A stretch of 64,000 bases of DNA from Brachybacterium equifaecis (GCF_023509525.1 NZ_JAKNCJ010000004.1:62001-126000), one strand, 5' to 3'. Numbered from the stretch's first letter, positions 9,445 to 19,044 are shown. The notes: a model not told the origin generated them from the sequence alone. Program-made: numbers and translations.

Positions 9445-10436
9445 GCACCGTCCTGGTCACCGGTGCCTCGGGCATGCTCGGCGGCGCCGTGGCGACTGCC
9501 CTGCGCGATCGCGGCGACGAGGTGCGCGCCTTCCAGCGCCGCCCGGCGGGCATCCCCGGGGTGCGCGATGTCACCGGCTCGCTCACCGATGCGGCGGACG
9601 TCAGGGGCGCCCTCGAGGGTGTGGACGCGGTGATCCACCTGGCCGCGAAGGTCGGGATCTCCGGCTCCGAGGCGGACTTCCGCGCGGTGAACATCGGCGG
9701 CACCACGCACCTGATCGACGCGATGCGCGCCGCTGGCGGCGGCCGCCTGGTGAACATCTCCTCGCCGTCGGTCGCGCACCTGGGCACCTCGATCGTCGGT
9801 CTCGATGCGACGCCTGCCGACCCGCAGCGCGCCCGGGGGCCCTACGCCCGCACCAAGGCCGCCGCCGAGCTCGTCGCCATGGCCGCCGATGGCCAGGACG
9901 GCATGCTCGTCACCTCGATCCGGCCGCACGTGGTCTGGGGCCCGGGGGACACCCAGCTCGTCGGGCGCATCGTCGACCGCGCCCGCAGCGGGCGGATGCC
10001 GCAGCTCGACGACGGCATGGCTCTCATCGACACGACCTACGTCGACAACGCCTCCGCCGCGATCGTGGCGGCGCTCGACGGCCTGGATCGCATCCACGGC
10101 CAGAGCTACGTCGTCACCAACGGGGAGCCCCGCACGGTGCGCGACGTGATCGGCGGGTTCTGCGACGCAGCGGGCGTCGCGCGGCCGTCGCTGCGCGTGC
10201 CCGGGGCCGTCGCCCGTCTCGCCGGCCGCGCGATCGAACGGATCTGGGAGGCGCGTCCGGGGGAGCACGAGCCGCCGATGACGGAGTTCCTCGCGGAGCA
10301 GCTCTCCACCGCGCACTGGTTCGATCAGCGCCGCACGCAGCGCGATCTGCAGTGGACGCCGACCGTCAGCATCGAAGAGGGCTTCGAGCGCCTCGCCCGC
10401 TGGTTCCGCGAGCACGAGGGCGGCGCCGGGCGATGA
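9441..10436 (+). CDS. oleD: OleD: 2-alkyl-3-ketoalkanoate reductase
   Basis: NADPH-dependent reductase that turns the OleA ketoacid into the beta-hydroxyacid used by OleC. The 331-residue extended SDR protein has the nucleotide-binding GASGMLG at residues 8-14, an active-site Tyr135-x3-Lys139 (YARTK) and the 3-beta-HSD-like core. GTG start overlaps the oleBC stop (GTGA) and its own TGA overlaps the ATG of the VKOR gene (ATGA). It completes the oleA-BC-D set, so the organism should make long-chain alkenes. Confidence 0.92.
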   Translation: MSTVLVTGASGMLGGAVATALRDRGDEVRAFQRRPAGIPGVRDVTGSLTDAADVRGALEGVDAVIHLAAKVGISGSEADFRAVNIGGTTHLIDAMRAAGGGRLVNISSPSVAHLGTSIVGLDATPADPQRARGPYARTKAAAELVAMAADGQDGMLVTSIRPHVVWGPGDTQLVGRIVDRARSGRMPQLDDGMALIDTTYVDNASAAIVAALDGLDRIHGQSYVVTNGEPRTVRDVIGGFCDAAGVARPSLRVPGAVARLAGRAIERIWEARPGEHEPPMTEFLAEQLSTAHWFDQRRTQRDLQWTPTVSIEEGFERLARWFREHEGGAGR

Positions 10437-11164
10437 GTAAGGCCGACGAGGCGGCGCTGCGCGACGCGGATGACGCGGCGCTGCGCGAGGCGGATCAAGC
10501 GGCGCTGCGCGACGCGGATCAAGCGGCGCTGCGCGCCGAGGTCGACGCGGAGCTCGCGGCGGAGCGGGCCGCGAGGCGGCGCGCCCCCTCGGGGGTGACG
10601 GGCCTCGTGCTCCTGCTCGGAGGTGCCGTGGCGTGGATCGCCGCGCTCGCCCTCACGATCGACAAGCTCCACCTGCTCGCGAACCCCGGAGCGAAGCTCG
10701 GCTGCGATGTGAACCCGTTCATCTCCTGCGGCACCGTGATGATGACCTGGCAGGCGAGCGCCTTCGGCATCCCGAACATGGCGATCGGACTGGCCGGATT
10801 CGCCGTCATGGCGCAGGCCGGGGCGCTCCTGCTGGGAGGCGCCCGCCTGCCCCGATGGCACAGCTGGGCCGTGCTCGGCGGCCTCGGTTTCGCCTTCGCC
10901 TTCGTGCACTTCCTCGCGTACTCCGCGATCTTCGTGATCCGCGCGCTGTGCCCGTGGTGCATGGTCGTGTGGGCGATGACGGCGCCGATGTTCTTCGCGG
11001 CTCTCGCGCACGCGATCGAGACCGGGCTGCTCCCGATCAGGGGTGCTCTCGCCTCGGTGCTGCGGCGCTGGGTGCTGCTGAGCGTGCTCTGGTACCTGCT
11101 GGTCATCGCGGTCATCGCCGTCGCGTTCTGGGATCAGTGGCTCACGACCTTCGGACTCGCCTGA
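10433..11164 (+). CDS. Vitamin K epoxide reductase (VKOR) family membrane protein
   Basis: A 243-residue integral membrane protein with four or five predicted helices from residue 55 on. The VKOR loop cysteines are Cys91 and Cys99 (CDVNPFISC) and the active-site pair is Cys173-x2-Cys176 (CPWC). In actinobacteria, VKOR homologues reoxidise DsbA-like proteins using menaquinone, so disulfide formation in exported proteins is the expected role. The first 40 residues are soluble and built from four 8-residue repeats (see separate repeat entry). The ATG overlaps the oleD stop, so it is probably cotranscribed with the olefin genes, which is an unexplained association. Confidence 0.88.
   Translation: MSKADEAALRDADDAALREADQAALRDADQAALRAEVDAELAAERAARRRAPSGVTGLVLLLGGAVAWIAALALTIDKLHLLANPGAKLGCDVNPFISCGTVMMTWQASAFGIPNMAIGLAGFAVMAQAGALLLGGARLPRWHSWAVLGGLGFAFAFVHFLAYSAIFVIRALCPWCMVVWAMTAPMFFAALAHAIETGLLPIRGALASVLRRWVLLSVLWYLLVIAVIAVAFWDQWLTTFGLA
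10442..10537 (+). repeat. 24-bp x4 in-frame tandem repeat at the VKOR N-terminus
   Basis: Four tandem units of 24 bp encode ADEAALRD, ADDAALRE, ADQAALRD and ADQAALRA. Units differ by a few bases only, as expected from slippage and divergence. The repeat is predicted helical and charged and is outside the conserved VKOR domain. Confidence 0.9.
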
Positions 11165-11253
11165 GCCCCTCTCCAGTCCTCCCCATCGAGCCTTTCTCCC
11201 CAGTGCCGCTCCCGGCGCTCTGAGCGGGAGGCCGCGCCTCTAGCGTCGCTGCC

Positions 11254-12252
11254 ATGCGCAGCAGACACCGCACCCGCAACGCGTCCCCGGAGCCTGGGCG
11301 CCATCGGCGCTCCCTCCTGCAGGAAGAGCATGAGCGTGAGCGTGAGGGCGATCCTTCGGACTCGGTGGGGGATGACCTCCTGGCATGGAGCGGGCCCGAG
11401 GATCCGCTCGTCGAGCTGCGCAGCGCGCAGGAGGAGTTGCCGCGGCGGCGCTGGTGGCAGGACATCCCGCGGCCCGCCCCCGCGTCCCTCGTCGGCATCG
11501 CCGTGCTCGTGCTCATCGGGGTCGGCGCGGTGCATCTCTCCACCCAGGGCGCCGCCGTCCCGTCCACGGTCGCCGCCGGCACCTCGGCTCCGCTCATCGC
11601 CGACGGCCCGACCAGCGGAGCGCCCGGAGCGGGGATCGAGAGCGGTGCGAGCGGCTCGGCGGGCACGGGCGGCTCAGCGCCGGCGTCTGCCGGTCGCGAC
11701 GCGGCAGGCAGCAGCGCCGGGGCGGCCGGGTCCGCCGCGACACCCGCTGCCGCGCCCTCCGCCCCAGCGGTCGTCTACGTCTCCGGAGCGGTGATCGCGC
11801 CCGACGTCGTGGAGCTGCCGGCGGGAGCGCGCGTGGCCGATGCCCTCGACGCGGTCGGAGGCCCCGCGGAGGATGCGGACCTCTCGCTCCTGAATCTCGC
11901 CCGGCTCGTGGTCGACGGGGAGCAGATCCATGTCCCGGCACAGGGCGAGGCTCCCCGCGATCCGGCTTCCGCAGGCAGCGCCGGATCCGCTCCTGGATCA
12001 CCCGGGACCACTGGCAGTGCGACCGCGAGCGCGGCGGCGGGATCGGCTCCCGCGTCGGGGGGCCTGATCGACATCAACAGCGCGAGCGCCCAGGAGCTGC
12101 AGGAGCTGCCCGGTGTGGGGCCGGCGATCGCGGAGCGGATCGTCCGCCACCGGGAGACCAACGGCCCGTTCGCCTCGGTGGACGGGCTCGACGAGGTCTC
12201 CGGCATCGGCCCGGCGACCCTGGAGAAGATCCGGGAGAAGGCCACCGTGTGA
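11254..12252 (+). CDS. comEA: ComEA-type competence DNA-binding protein
   Basis: Binds transforming DNA at the outer face of the membrane and passes it to ComEC. The 332 residues show a cytoplasmic charged N-terminus, one membrane helix at about residues 76-95 (SLVGIAVLVLIGVGAVHL), a Gly/Ser/Ala-rich linker, an SLBB domain at about 168-230 beginning VVYVSGAV, a second linker, and a C-terminal double helix-hairpin-helix (about 268-332) with LPGVGPAIAERI and VSGIGPATLEKI. An in-frame ATG at 11254 fits; the promoter was not identified. The stop codon overlaps the GTG of comEC. Confidence 0.92.
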   Translation: MRSRHRTRNASPEPGRHRRSLLQEEHEREREGDPSDSVGDDLLAWSGPEDPLVELRSAQEELPRRRWWQDIPRPAPASLVGIAVLVLIGVGAVHLSTQGAAVPSTVAAGTSAPLIADGPTSGAPGAGIESGASGSAGTGGSAPASAGRDAAGSSAGAAGSAATPAAAPSAPAVVYVSGAVIAPDVVELPAGARVADALDAVGGPAEDADLSLLNLARLVVDGEQIHVPAQGEAPRDPASAGSAGSAPGSPGTTGSATASAAAGSAPASGGLIDINSASAQELQELPGVGPAIAERIVRHRETNGPFASVDGLDEVSGIGPATLEKIREKATV

Positions 12253-14591
12253 GCACGAAGCCGCCCGTGGTGCGCAGGACCGACCTCCGCCTGCTCCCGG
12301 CAGCCGCGATGCTGTGGGCTGCTGCCGTCCTCGGCATCCACGCGGGAGCGGCCAGCGCCCTGACCGCCATCGCCGGGGTGCTCACCTGCGTGCTGGCCGC
12401 CGCGCTGCTCGCGAGATCCCAGGGCACCCGCGATGCGCTGCTCGCGCACCTCGGACTCCTCGTGCTCGGTGCGATGCTCCTGGTCCCTGCTCTTCATCGG
12501 GAGGACGCCACCCGGGAGGCGCTCACGGACGCTGTCGAGTCCGGCGCCCGCGTCGAGGTGCTCGCCCGCGCATCCGCTGATGCCCGCCCGCGCGAGGGTG
12601 GCGCCGCGTGGCAGGCCGGGGGTCACGCGGTGATGGTGCGTACCCAGCCGGGCCCCGCGCGGGTCGGCACCCGCACGCTCGACCTGCCGGCTGGCTCCCG
12701 GATGCTCGCCACGGGCGGGCCCGGGAGCGTTCTCGGCGCGGTGCGGGCCGGCGCGACCGTGCGCCTGCGGGGGACGGTCGCCGCCAGCGGCGGGCTGCTC
12801 ATCCTGCGCGTGGACCGCGCGCAGCTCGTCGAGAACCCGGAGGGCCCCGCCGCGGAGCTGCGTGCCGCCTCTCGCACCCTCACCGCCGCGCTCCCGGCCG
12901 ATGAGGCCGCGATGGCGCGCGGCATGACCACCGGCGACACGAACGGGATGAGCGAGCACACCCTCGAGATCATGCGCCAGGCGGGGATCTCCCACCTCGT
13001 GGCCGTCTCCGGCTCGAACCTGTGGCTCGTGCTGGGCGCCGTGATGGCACCGTGCCTCCTGCTCGGGGTCCGGCGCAGGTCCCGCATCGCGCTCGGGGCC
13101 CTCGCAGCCGGCGGGTACGTGGTGCTCGTCGGTCCGGAGCCCAGCGTGCTGCGGGCCGCGACGATGGCGGCGCCGATCCTGGCGGCGCGCTTCGTCGGAG
13201 TGAGGGCTTCGCCCCTCGCGGCGCTGTGCGCGGCCGCGGCGGTGTGGTCGGCCCTGGATCCCGCGACGAGCGCCTCGATCGGCTTCCTGCTGTCGGCACT
13301 GGCCACGGCCGCGATCCTCATCCTCGCTCCGCTGCTCGCCCAGGCGCTGCATGCGGCGAGCGGCGGGCGGATCCCCACTGCATGGTGGCTCGTGATCACC
13401 GTCCCGCTGGCCGCGCAGCTCGCCTGCGCCCCGGTCCTGGTGCTGCTCTCCCCGGAGGTCTCGCTCTGGTCGGTGCCGGTGAACATCCTGGTCGCCCCGA
13501 TCGTCGGCCCGGCGACGGTGATCGGCATGCTGGCCCTGCTCCTCGGCCCGTTCTTCCCGGGGCTCGCGTCGGTGCTCTGGCAGCTGTGCGCGGGCGGGGC
13601 GCATCTGGTCATCGCGCTCGCCACGGCAGCGCAGGGCCTTCCGGGCGCGCATCTCGCGGTCCCGGAGGGCGCGGCCGGGTGCATGGCGATGATCGGCGTG
13701 CTGGTGGTCGTGCTCTGCTGCGCCCGCTGGCAGCATCTGGCCATCGTGCGATGGTCGCTCGCAGCGGCGCTGGTCGTGCTGCTCGCCCCGCCGCTGTTCG
13801 CTCGCGGGCCGACGGGAGCGGCAGCGCAGTGGCGGATCGCCGCGTGCGCCGTGGGCCAAGGGGACGCGGTGCTGCTGCGCGCGAGCACCACGATCCTCAT
13901 CGACACCGGCCCCGATCCGGCGGCTCTGACCCAGTGCCTGGATCGACTGGGGGTGGAGCAGATCGATCTGCTCGTGCTCACCCATCCGCACGCCGATCAC
14001 GTGGGCGGCCGGGACGCGCTCACCGGCGAGCGTGCTCCTCGTGCGCAGTGGATCTGTCCCCTGGAGACGGCCCCCGCCCAGAGCCTCCCCGCCCCCGCAG
14101 CGCAGCCCGTGTCCACCGGCGCGCGCTGGAGCGGAGGCGGTCTCTCCCTGGAGGTGCTCTGGCCGCCCTCGGCCGAGGCGGCCCGCAGCGCGGATGCGCG
14201 CGAGAGCGGGGGAGGGGAGGATGACGGCGCGAACGACTGCTCCCTCGTCATCGCCGCCGCGTGGGAGGACGGCACCACGTATGTCGGCCTCGGCGATCTC
14301 GAACCGGTCGCGCAGGGCGAGCTCGCCGCACTGCCGCTGCCCCGGGCGACGGTGCTGAAGGCCGCCCACCACGGCTCCAGGCGGCAGGATCCCGGGCTCT
14401 ACGCGAGGCTGCAGCCGCGTCTCGTGCTCTTCACCGTCGGCGCCGACAACTCCTTCGGGCACCCTGCGCAGGAGACGGTGGATCTCGCCACCCGGCTCGG
14501 TGCGTCCAGCGCGCGCACCGACCGCGACGGAACGATCGTGCTGCCGGCGAGCGACGTGCTGAGCCCGAGATCTGTCGGACCGGGCCGATAG
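12249..14591 (+). CDS. comEC: ComEC/Rec2 DNA uptake channel
   Basis: Forms the inner-membrane pore for single-stranded DNA during transformation. The 780 residues hold an N-terminal pair of helices, an OB-like extracellular region, the Competence domain (about 210-480; GMTTGDTNGMSEHTLEIM, then SHLVAVSGSNL) with many helices, and a C-terminal metallo-beta-lactamase-like domain (about 530-780) with GQGDAVLLR, the metal motif THPHADHVGG and KAAHHGS. The GTG overlaps the comEA stop (GTGTGA). Whether the cell is naturally competent is not shown by these two genes alone. Confidence 0.94.
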   Translation: MSTKPPVVRRTDLRLLPAAAMLWAAAVLGIHAGAASALTAIAGVLTCVLAAALLARSQGTRDALLAHLGLLVLGAMLLVPALHREDATREALTDAVESGARVEVLARASADARPREGGAAWQAGGHAVMVRTQPGPARVGTRTLDLPAGSRMLATGGPGSVLGAVRAGATVRLRGTVAASGGLLILRVDRAQLVENPEGPAAELRAASRTLTAALPADEAAMARGMTTGDTNGMSEHTLEIMRQAGISHLVAVSGSNLWLVLGAVMAPCLLLGVRRRSRIALGALAAGGYVVLVGPEPSVLRAATMAAPILAARFVGVRASPLAALCAAAAVWSALDPATSASIGFLLSALATAAILILAPLLAQALHAASGGRIPTAWWLVITVPLAAQLACAPVLVLLSPEVSLWSVPVNILVAPIVGPATVIGMLALLLGPFFPGLASVLWQLCAGGAHLVIALATAAQGLPGAHLAVPEGAAGCMAMIGVLVVVLCCARWQHLAIVRWSLAAALVVLLAPPLFARGPTGAAAQWRIAACAVGQGDAVLLRASTTILIDTGPDPAALTQCLDRLGVEQIDLLVLTHPHADHVGGRDALTGERAPRAQWICPLETAPAQSLPAPAAQPVSTGARWSGGGLSLEVLWPPSAEAARSADARESGGGEDDGANDCSLVIAAAWEDGTTYVGLGDLEPVAQGELAALPLPRATVLKAAHHGSRRQDPGLYARLQPRLVLFTVGADNSFGHPAQETVDLATRLGASSARTDRDGTIVLPASDVLSPRSVGPGR

Positions 14592-14636
14592 GATCGGCAC
14601 TGCTCGCTCGCCGAGCCGCATCGAGGAGGGAGCACC

Positions 14637-15623
14637 ATGACGGACGTCGCGTGGCACTCCGTGGACCCGGCACCCATCGTGCTCATCCACGGCAGCGAGG
14701 CGCTGGTCGCAGCCCGCGCGGTGGAGCGCCTGCGCGCTCTGGCGCGGCAGCAGGATCCCGATGTGAGCATCCACGAGATCACCGCCGAGAAGGCTGTTCC
14801 GGGTGCGCTGTCCCAGGTGGCGAGCCCGTCCTTGTTCGGGGAGGCGCGACTGGTGCTGGTGCCCGACCTGCAGTCGGCGCCGGAGAGCCTGATCGCAGAG
14901 ATCTCGGACTACCTCCCGGCTCCGGAGGCCGGGGTATCCCTCGTCCTCGTGCACCGCGGGGGAGCTCGCGGCAAGAAGCTCCTGGATGCGCTGAAGAAGG
15001 CGGGCGTGCCGCGTGTCGCTGCGGATCCACTGAAGCGCCCCGCCGACAAGCAGACCTTCGTCACCGCGGAGTTCATCCGCGCCGGTCGTCGCATCCAGCC
15101 CGATGCCGCCGCCGCGCTCGTCGACGCGTTCGGCACCGACCTCTCCGAGCTCGCCGCCATCTCCCGCCAGCTGCTGGAGGATACGACCCCCGAGGAGGGC
15201 GAGGCGCCCGAGGCCGTTACGCTGGCCCAGGTGCGGGAGCTCACCGCCGGGCGCGTGGAGACCACCGCCTTCGCGGTCGCCGACGCCGCGATCGCGGGCC
15301 GCGAAGCCGGGGCGCTCGTGCTCCTGCAGCAGGCTCAGCTCGCCGGAGCCGATCCCGTTCCCCTGGTCGCCGCCATCGCCTCGAAGATGCGCAGCCTCGC
15401 GAAGGTCAGCGCGCCGGGCGCGTCGGCCCGCACTCTCGGGATGCCCGACTGGATGCTCCGGAACCTGTCCCGCGAGGCAAGAGGCTGGAACGACCGCGCC
15501 CTGGCCCGCGCGATCAACGCGGTCGCCCAGGCCGATCACGAGGTCAAGGGCGCCGGCCGCGATCCCCAGTGGGCCGTGCAGCGGATGATCACCGAGATCT
15601 GCCGGGCCCGCAACGGCCGCTGA
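14637..15623 (+). CDS. holA: DNA polymerase III subunit delta
   Basis: The clamp-loader subunit that opens the beta clamp. The 328-residue protein starts with the VLIHGSEALVAARAVERL beta-alpha motif (a degenerate Walker region), followed by LVLVPDLQ, the KPADKQTF-like KRPADKQTFVT segment and the C-terminal collar helices (about 210-328). Length and order are typical of the HolA family next to comEC and rpsT in actinobacteria. The stop codon lies inside an 18-bp direct repeat. Confidence 0.93.
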   Translation: MTDVAWHSVDPAPIVLIHGSEALVAARAVERLRALARQQDPDVSIHEITAEKAVPGALSQVASPSLFGEARLVLVPDLQSAPESLIAEISDYLPAPEAGVSLVLVHRGGARGKKLLDALKKAGVPRVAADPLKRPADKQTFVTAEFIRAGRRIQPDAAAALVDAFGTDLSELAAISRQLLEDTTPEEGEAPEAVTLAQVRELTAGRVETTAFAVADAAIAGREAGALVLLQQAQLAGADPVPLVAAIASKMRSLAKVSAPGASARTLGMPDWMLRNLSREARGWNDRALARAINAVAQADHEVKGAGRDPQWAVQRMITEICRARNGR

Positions 15624-15659
15624 GCCCGCAACGGACGCTGAGCCCCCGACGGCCGCTGA
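15606..15659 (+). repeat. Three 18-bp direct repeats across the holA stop codon
   Basis: Units at 15606-15623, 15624-15641 and 15642-15659 share the pattern GCCCNCNACGGNCGCTGA. Each unit ends in TGA, the first being the holA stop. The array looks like local duplication of the gene's last six codons. Confidence 0.85.
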
Positions 15660-15726
15660 GAGCGCCGCGCCCGGCCTCGCAGGCGGTCCGTGCGCCGCTC
15701 AATGCAGCAGGATCCGCCCGACATGC

Positions 15727-15762
15727 AGCGAGCCCCGCACGGTGTTCCGTGCGGGGCTCGCT
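15727..15762. terminator. 16-bp perfect hairpin terminator
   Basis: Arms 15727-15742 and 15747-15762 pair perfectly around TGTT. It lies between the convergent holA and rpsT genes and probably serves both. Confidence 0.85.
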
Positions 15763-15784
15763 GGTGAAGCGGGGGGCGCTGCGA

Positions 15785-16051
15785 TCAGGCTGCGACGCCT
15801 GCGACCAGCTTCGCCAGACCCGACTTGCGGTTGGCGGCCTGGTTCTTGTGGATGACGCCCTTGGAGACGGCCTTGTCGAGCTTGCGCGACGCCTCGGTGA
15901 GGGCGGTCTGCGCAGCTGCGGCGTCACCGGCAGCGGCGGCGGTGCGCACCTTGCGGGTGTACGTCTTCAGCTCGCTCTTGTACGCCTTGTTGCGCTGGCG
16001 CGCCTTCTCGTTGGTCTTGATGCGCTTGATCTGCGACTTGATGTTTGCCAC
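15785..16051 (-). CDS. rpsT: 30S ribosomal protein S20
   Basis: Binds 16S rRNA early in 30S assembly. The 88-residue basic protein starts [20 protein letters not shown] and ends with the KSGLAKLV helix, the standard S20 pattern and length. It uses a GTG start. It is a single gene on the minus strand between holA and lepA, its usual actinobacterial position. Confidence 0.98.
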   Translation of the reverse strand: MANIKSQIKRIKTNEKARQRNKAYKSELKTYTRKVRTAAAAGDAAAAQTALTEASRKLDKAVSKGVIHKNQAANRKSGLAKLVAGVAA

Positions 16052-16062
16052 GGGTGCTCTTC

Positions 16063-16090
16063 TCTAGATCTTGTGGTGGAACGTCCGCAA
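16063..16090 (-). promoter_or_regulatory. Candidate rpsT promoter
   Basis: On the minus strand TTGCGG (16085-16090) and TCTAGA (16063-16068) are separated by 16 bp, and the rpsT start is only 12 bases beyond the -10. This implies a very short 5' leader. Confidence 0.4.
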
Positions 16091-16233
16091 CTGCTGAGGC
16101 ACGGTTCAGGCGGGGACGGGCGGTGGGGATTCGCCTGGAGACGCCTGCGCCGGATCGCTGTCGCGGTCACGCACCCGATGACTCACCTCGACCGGCCCTG
16201 ACACGGCGGGCGGTCGCGTGCACACACCGGGCG

Positions 16234-16248
16234 GTATGTCACACATAC
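16234..16248. promoter_or_regulatory. Operator-like palindrome
   Basis: GTATGT and ACATAC flank CAC as a perfect 6+3+6 palindrome in the 16091-16339 gap between rpsT and the PemK-like gene. It is followed by a second small inverted repeat (ACGG-N6-CCGT). The rest of the gap shows no gene. Its function is unknown. Confidence 0.3.
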
Positions 16249-16339
16249 GGAAACAACCGTAGCAGAGGCGCGGCCCGCAGAGGGGATGACGGGGACGTGT
16301 CGTGGCTCCCACCTGCGGATGAAGGGGAGGTGGCGAGCC

Positions 16340-16984
16340 TCAGCGCACGGGCCAGCCGTGGAGCGCGCCCGCACGCCGCGCGACCTCGTCGAAGCGCCGC
16401 TGATCCAGCCGTGCGCCTTCGCGCCGCACCGATGCGGCGGGGATCCGCAGCAGGCGATCCGCGCGCACTTCGGAAGCACGGCCCTGGCTGTCCCAGCTGC
16501 CGGTTCCGATGTCGATCCAGGTGGCTCCGTGCGAGTCGGTGTGGGTTCCCGTGCCCCGGTCGCGGGAGGTGAGCATGAGGGCGACCACCACGTCGCCGGT
16601 GCCGTCGGACCCGCCGGTGCGCGCCGCCTCGAGAGCGAGCGCGAGCACCGGGCGGTCCTTGCCGCGGGTGATGTCCTCCTCGTACGGGACCCAGGCCCAC
16701 ACGATCTCCCCGGGATCGGCGTCGCCGTCGGCGTTCGGGGAGTAGCTGAGGTTCAGTGGCGGCATGCTCGGCCGGTCGCGAAGCGCGGCATGGTCCGACG
16801 GGAGGGGCGAGCGCGCCTCGCCCTGGTGTGCCGGGCGGTCATCGTCGCGGCGTGAGCTCTTCGGCCCCGTCTGCTCCTGGACGGCCTCGATCGCGCTGCG
16901 GCCGAGGTCGCGGGCGATCCGCCGTGCGGCAGGGGAGCGCAGGACGCCGCGCAGGAACGAGCTGAGCTGGGTGCCGAGGGACAT
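16340..16984 (-). CDS. PemK/MazF-fold family protein beside lepA
   Basis: The 214-residue protein has an N-terminal helical extension of about 85 residues, then a PemK/MazF-like beta barrel (about 95-214) starting GEIVWAWVPYEED followed by GKDRPVLALA, LTSRD and a TWIDIGTGSWD segment. Start at 16984 is chosen because GGAGGA lies five bases upstream. No antitoxin gene adjoins it. The gene is divergent from lepA, a position where I recall this family in related actinobacteria, so it may be a core gene of unknown role rather than an addiction toxin. RNase activity is not proven by sequence. Confidence 0.72.
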   Translation of the reverse strand: MSLGTQLSSFLRGVLRSPAARRIARDLGRSAIEAVQEQTGPKSSRRDDDRPAHQGEARSPLPSDHAALRDRPSMPPLNLSYSPNADGDADPGEIVWAWVPYEEDITRGKDRPVLALALEAARTGGSDGTGDVVVALMLTSRDRGTGTHTDSHGATWIDIGTGSWDSQGRASEVRADRLLRIPAASVRREGARLDQRRFDEVARRAGALHGWPVR

Positions 16985-17163
16985 GGGTCCTCCATGAGAA
17001 GAGCGGTGAGAACGATCCCAGTGGACCACGGTGCGGGCGGCCGCGGGGTCGCTCGAGGCGACAGGCGAACAGAGGGTGCACTCCGCGCGCCCGGCAGGCG
17101 CACCGGACCATGAGACCATGAGGGTTGCACATGGGCGCCCTGCGCCACCACCTGAGAGGACGG

Positions 17164-19044
17164 ATGCCCGTGACCCCGAGGATCTCCCACGACGAGGCGA
17201 GCGATATCCAGCCCGCGTCGACTCCCTCGGAGCGCATCCGCAACTTCTGCATCATCGCGCACATCGACCACGGGAAGTCGACCCTGGCCGATCGCATGCT
17301 GCAGCTCACCGGCGTCGTCGACGAGCGGGCGATGCGCGCGCAGTACCTCGACCGCATGGACATCGAGCGCGAGCGCGGCATCACCGTGAAGAGCCAGGCC
17401 GTGCGCATGCCCTGGCAGGTCGACGGCGTGAACTACGCCTTGAACATGATCGACACCCCCGGCCACGTCGACTTCACCTACGAGGTCTCCCGCTCGCTCG
17501 CCGCCTGCGAGGGCGCGATCCTGCTGGTCGACGCCGCCCAGGGCATCGAGGCGCAGACGCTCGCGAACCTGTACCTGGCGATGGAGAACGACCTCACCAT
17601 CATCCCGGTGCTCAACAAGATCGATCTGCCCGGCGCGGACCCCGAGAAGTACGCGGCCGAGATCGGCTCGCTGGTCGGCGTCGCCCCCGAGGACGTCCTG
17701 CGCGTCTCCGGCAAGACGGGAGTCGGCGTGCCGGAGCTGCTGGACCACGTGGTGCGCACACTCCCGGCGCCCGTCGGGAATGCCGACGGCCCCTGCCGCG
17801 CGATGATCTTCGACTCCGTCTACGACACCTACCGCGGCGTGGTCACCTACGTGCGCGTGTTCGACGGCGAGCTCAGCCCCCGCGAGCGCATCGAGATGAT
17901 GTCGACCGGTGCGGTGCACGACCTGCTCGAGATCGGCGTGATCTCCCCGGAGCCGGTGCCGACGAAGGGCCTCGGCCCGGGTGAGGTCGGCTACCTGATC
18001 ACCGGCGTGAAGGACGTGCGCCAGTCGAAGGTCGGCGACACCGTCACGTCCGCTCGCCGCGGCGCGACCGAGGCGCTGGCCGGCTACTCCGACCCGAAGC
18101 CCATGGTGTTCTCCGGCCTCTTCCCGATCGACGGCTCGGACTACCCGGCCCTGCGCGACGCGCTGGACAAGCTGAAGCTCAACGACGCGGCCCTGAACTA
18201 CGAGCCGGAGACCTCCACGGCCCTCGGCTTCGGATTCCGCGTCGGCTTCCTCGGCCTGCTGCACCTGGAGATCATCCGCGAGCGCCTCGAGCGCGAGTTC
18301 GACCTCGACCTCATCGCGACCGCGCCGTCGGTGATCTACCACGTGACGATGGAGGACGGCACCGAGGTCGGCGTCTACAACCCCTCCGACTTCCCCGAGG
18401 GGAAGGTGCGGGAGATCCGCGAGCCCGTCACCCGCGCCACGATCCTCGCCCCGGCCGAGTACATCGGCGCGATCATGGAGCTGTGCCAGAGCAAGCGCGG
18501 TCAGCTCCAGGGCATGGACTACCTCTCCGAGGATCGCGTGGAGCTGCGCTACATCCTGCCGCTGGCGGAGATCGTCTTCGACTTCTTCGACCAGTTGAAG
18601 TCCCGCACCAAGGGCTACGCGTCCCTGGACTACGAGGTCGAGGGCGAGCAGGCCGCGGATCTGGTGAAGGTCGACATGCTGCTGCAGGGCGAGCCGGTCG
18701 ACGCGTTCAGCGCAGTCGTCCACCGCGACCGCGCCTACGGCTACGGCGTCGAGATGGCCGGCAAGCTCAAGAACCTCATCCCGCGCCAGCAGTTCGAGGT
18801 GCCGATCCAGGCGGCTATCGGCGCCCGCATCATCGCCCGCGAGAACATCCGCGCCATGCGCAAGGACGTGCTGTCCAAGTGCTACGGCGGCGACATCTCC
18901 CGTAAGCGCAAGCTGCTGGAGAAGCAGAAGGAGGGCAAGAAGCGCATGAAGAACATCGGCTCGGTCGAGGTTCCGCAGGAGGCGTTCATCGCCGCGCTCT
19001 CCTCCGACGGCGCCGACGCGGGCAAGGACGCGAAGAAGAAGTGA
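17164..19044 (+). CDS. lepA: Elongation factor 4 (back-translocating GTPase)
   Basis: A ribosome-associated GTPase of 626 residues. G1 [10 protein letters not shown]3 DTPGHVDF and G4 NKID are all present, followed by domain II, the EF-G-like domains and the LepA-specific C-terminal domain with [20 protein letters not shown]. The start at 17164 follows GAGAGGA; a longer in-frame reading from 17125 adds 13 non-conserved residues. The stop overlaps the hemW GTG by four bases. Confidence 0.97.
   Translation: MPVTPRISHDEASDIQPASTPSERIRNFCIIAHIDHGKSTLADRMLQLTGVVDERAMRAQYLDRMDIERERGITVKSQAVRMPWQVDGVNYALNMIDTPGHVDFTYEVSRSLAACEGAILLVDAAQGIEAQTLANLYLAMENDLTIIPVLNKIDLPGADPEKYAAEIGSLVGVAPEDVLRVSGKTGVGVPELLDHVVRTLPAPVGNADGPCRAMIFDSVYDTYRGVVTYVRVFDGELSPRERIEMMSTGAVHDLLEIGVISPEPVPTKGLGPGEVGYLITGVKDVRQSKVGDTVTSARRGATEALAGYSDPKPMVFSGLFPIDGSDYPALRDALDKLKLNDAALNYEPETSTALGFGFRVGFLGLLHLEIIRERLEREFDLDLIATAPSVIYHVTMEDGTEVGVYNPSDFPEGKVREIREPVTRATILAPAEYIGAIMELCQSKRGQLQGMDYLSEDRVELRYILPLAEIVFDFFDQLKSRTKGYASLDYEVEGEQAADLVKVDMLLQGEPVDAFSAVVHRDRAYGYGVEMAGKLKNLIPRQQFEVPIQAAIGARIIARENIRAMRKDVLSKCYGGDISRKRKLLEKQKEGKKRMKNIGSVEVPQEAFIAALSSDGADAGKDAKKK

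Noticed and set aside
11775-15539. Long minus-strand open frame opposite comEA, comEC and holA
   Set aside because: Shadow ORF caused by high GC at codon position 3; no motif.
16340-17119. Longer start of the PemK-like protein at 17119
   Set aside because: It would overlap the lepA promoter; ATG 16984 has a good SD.
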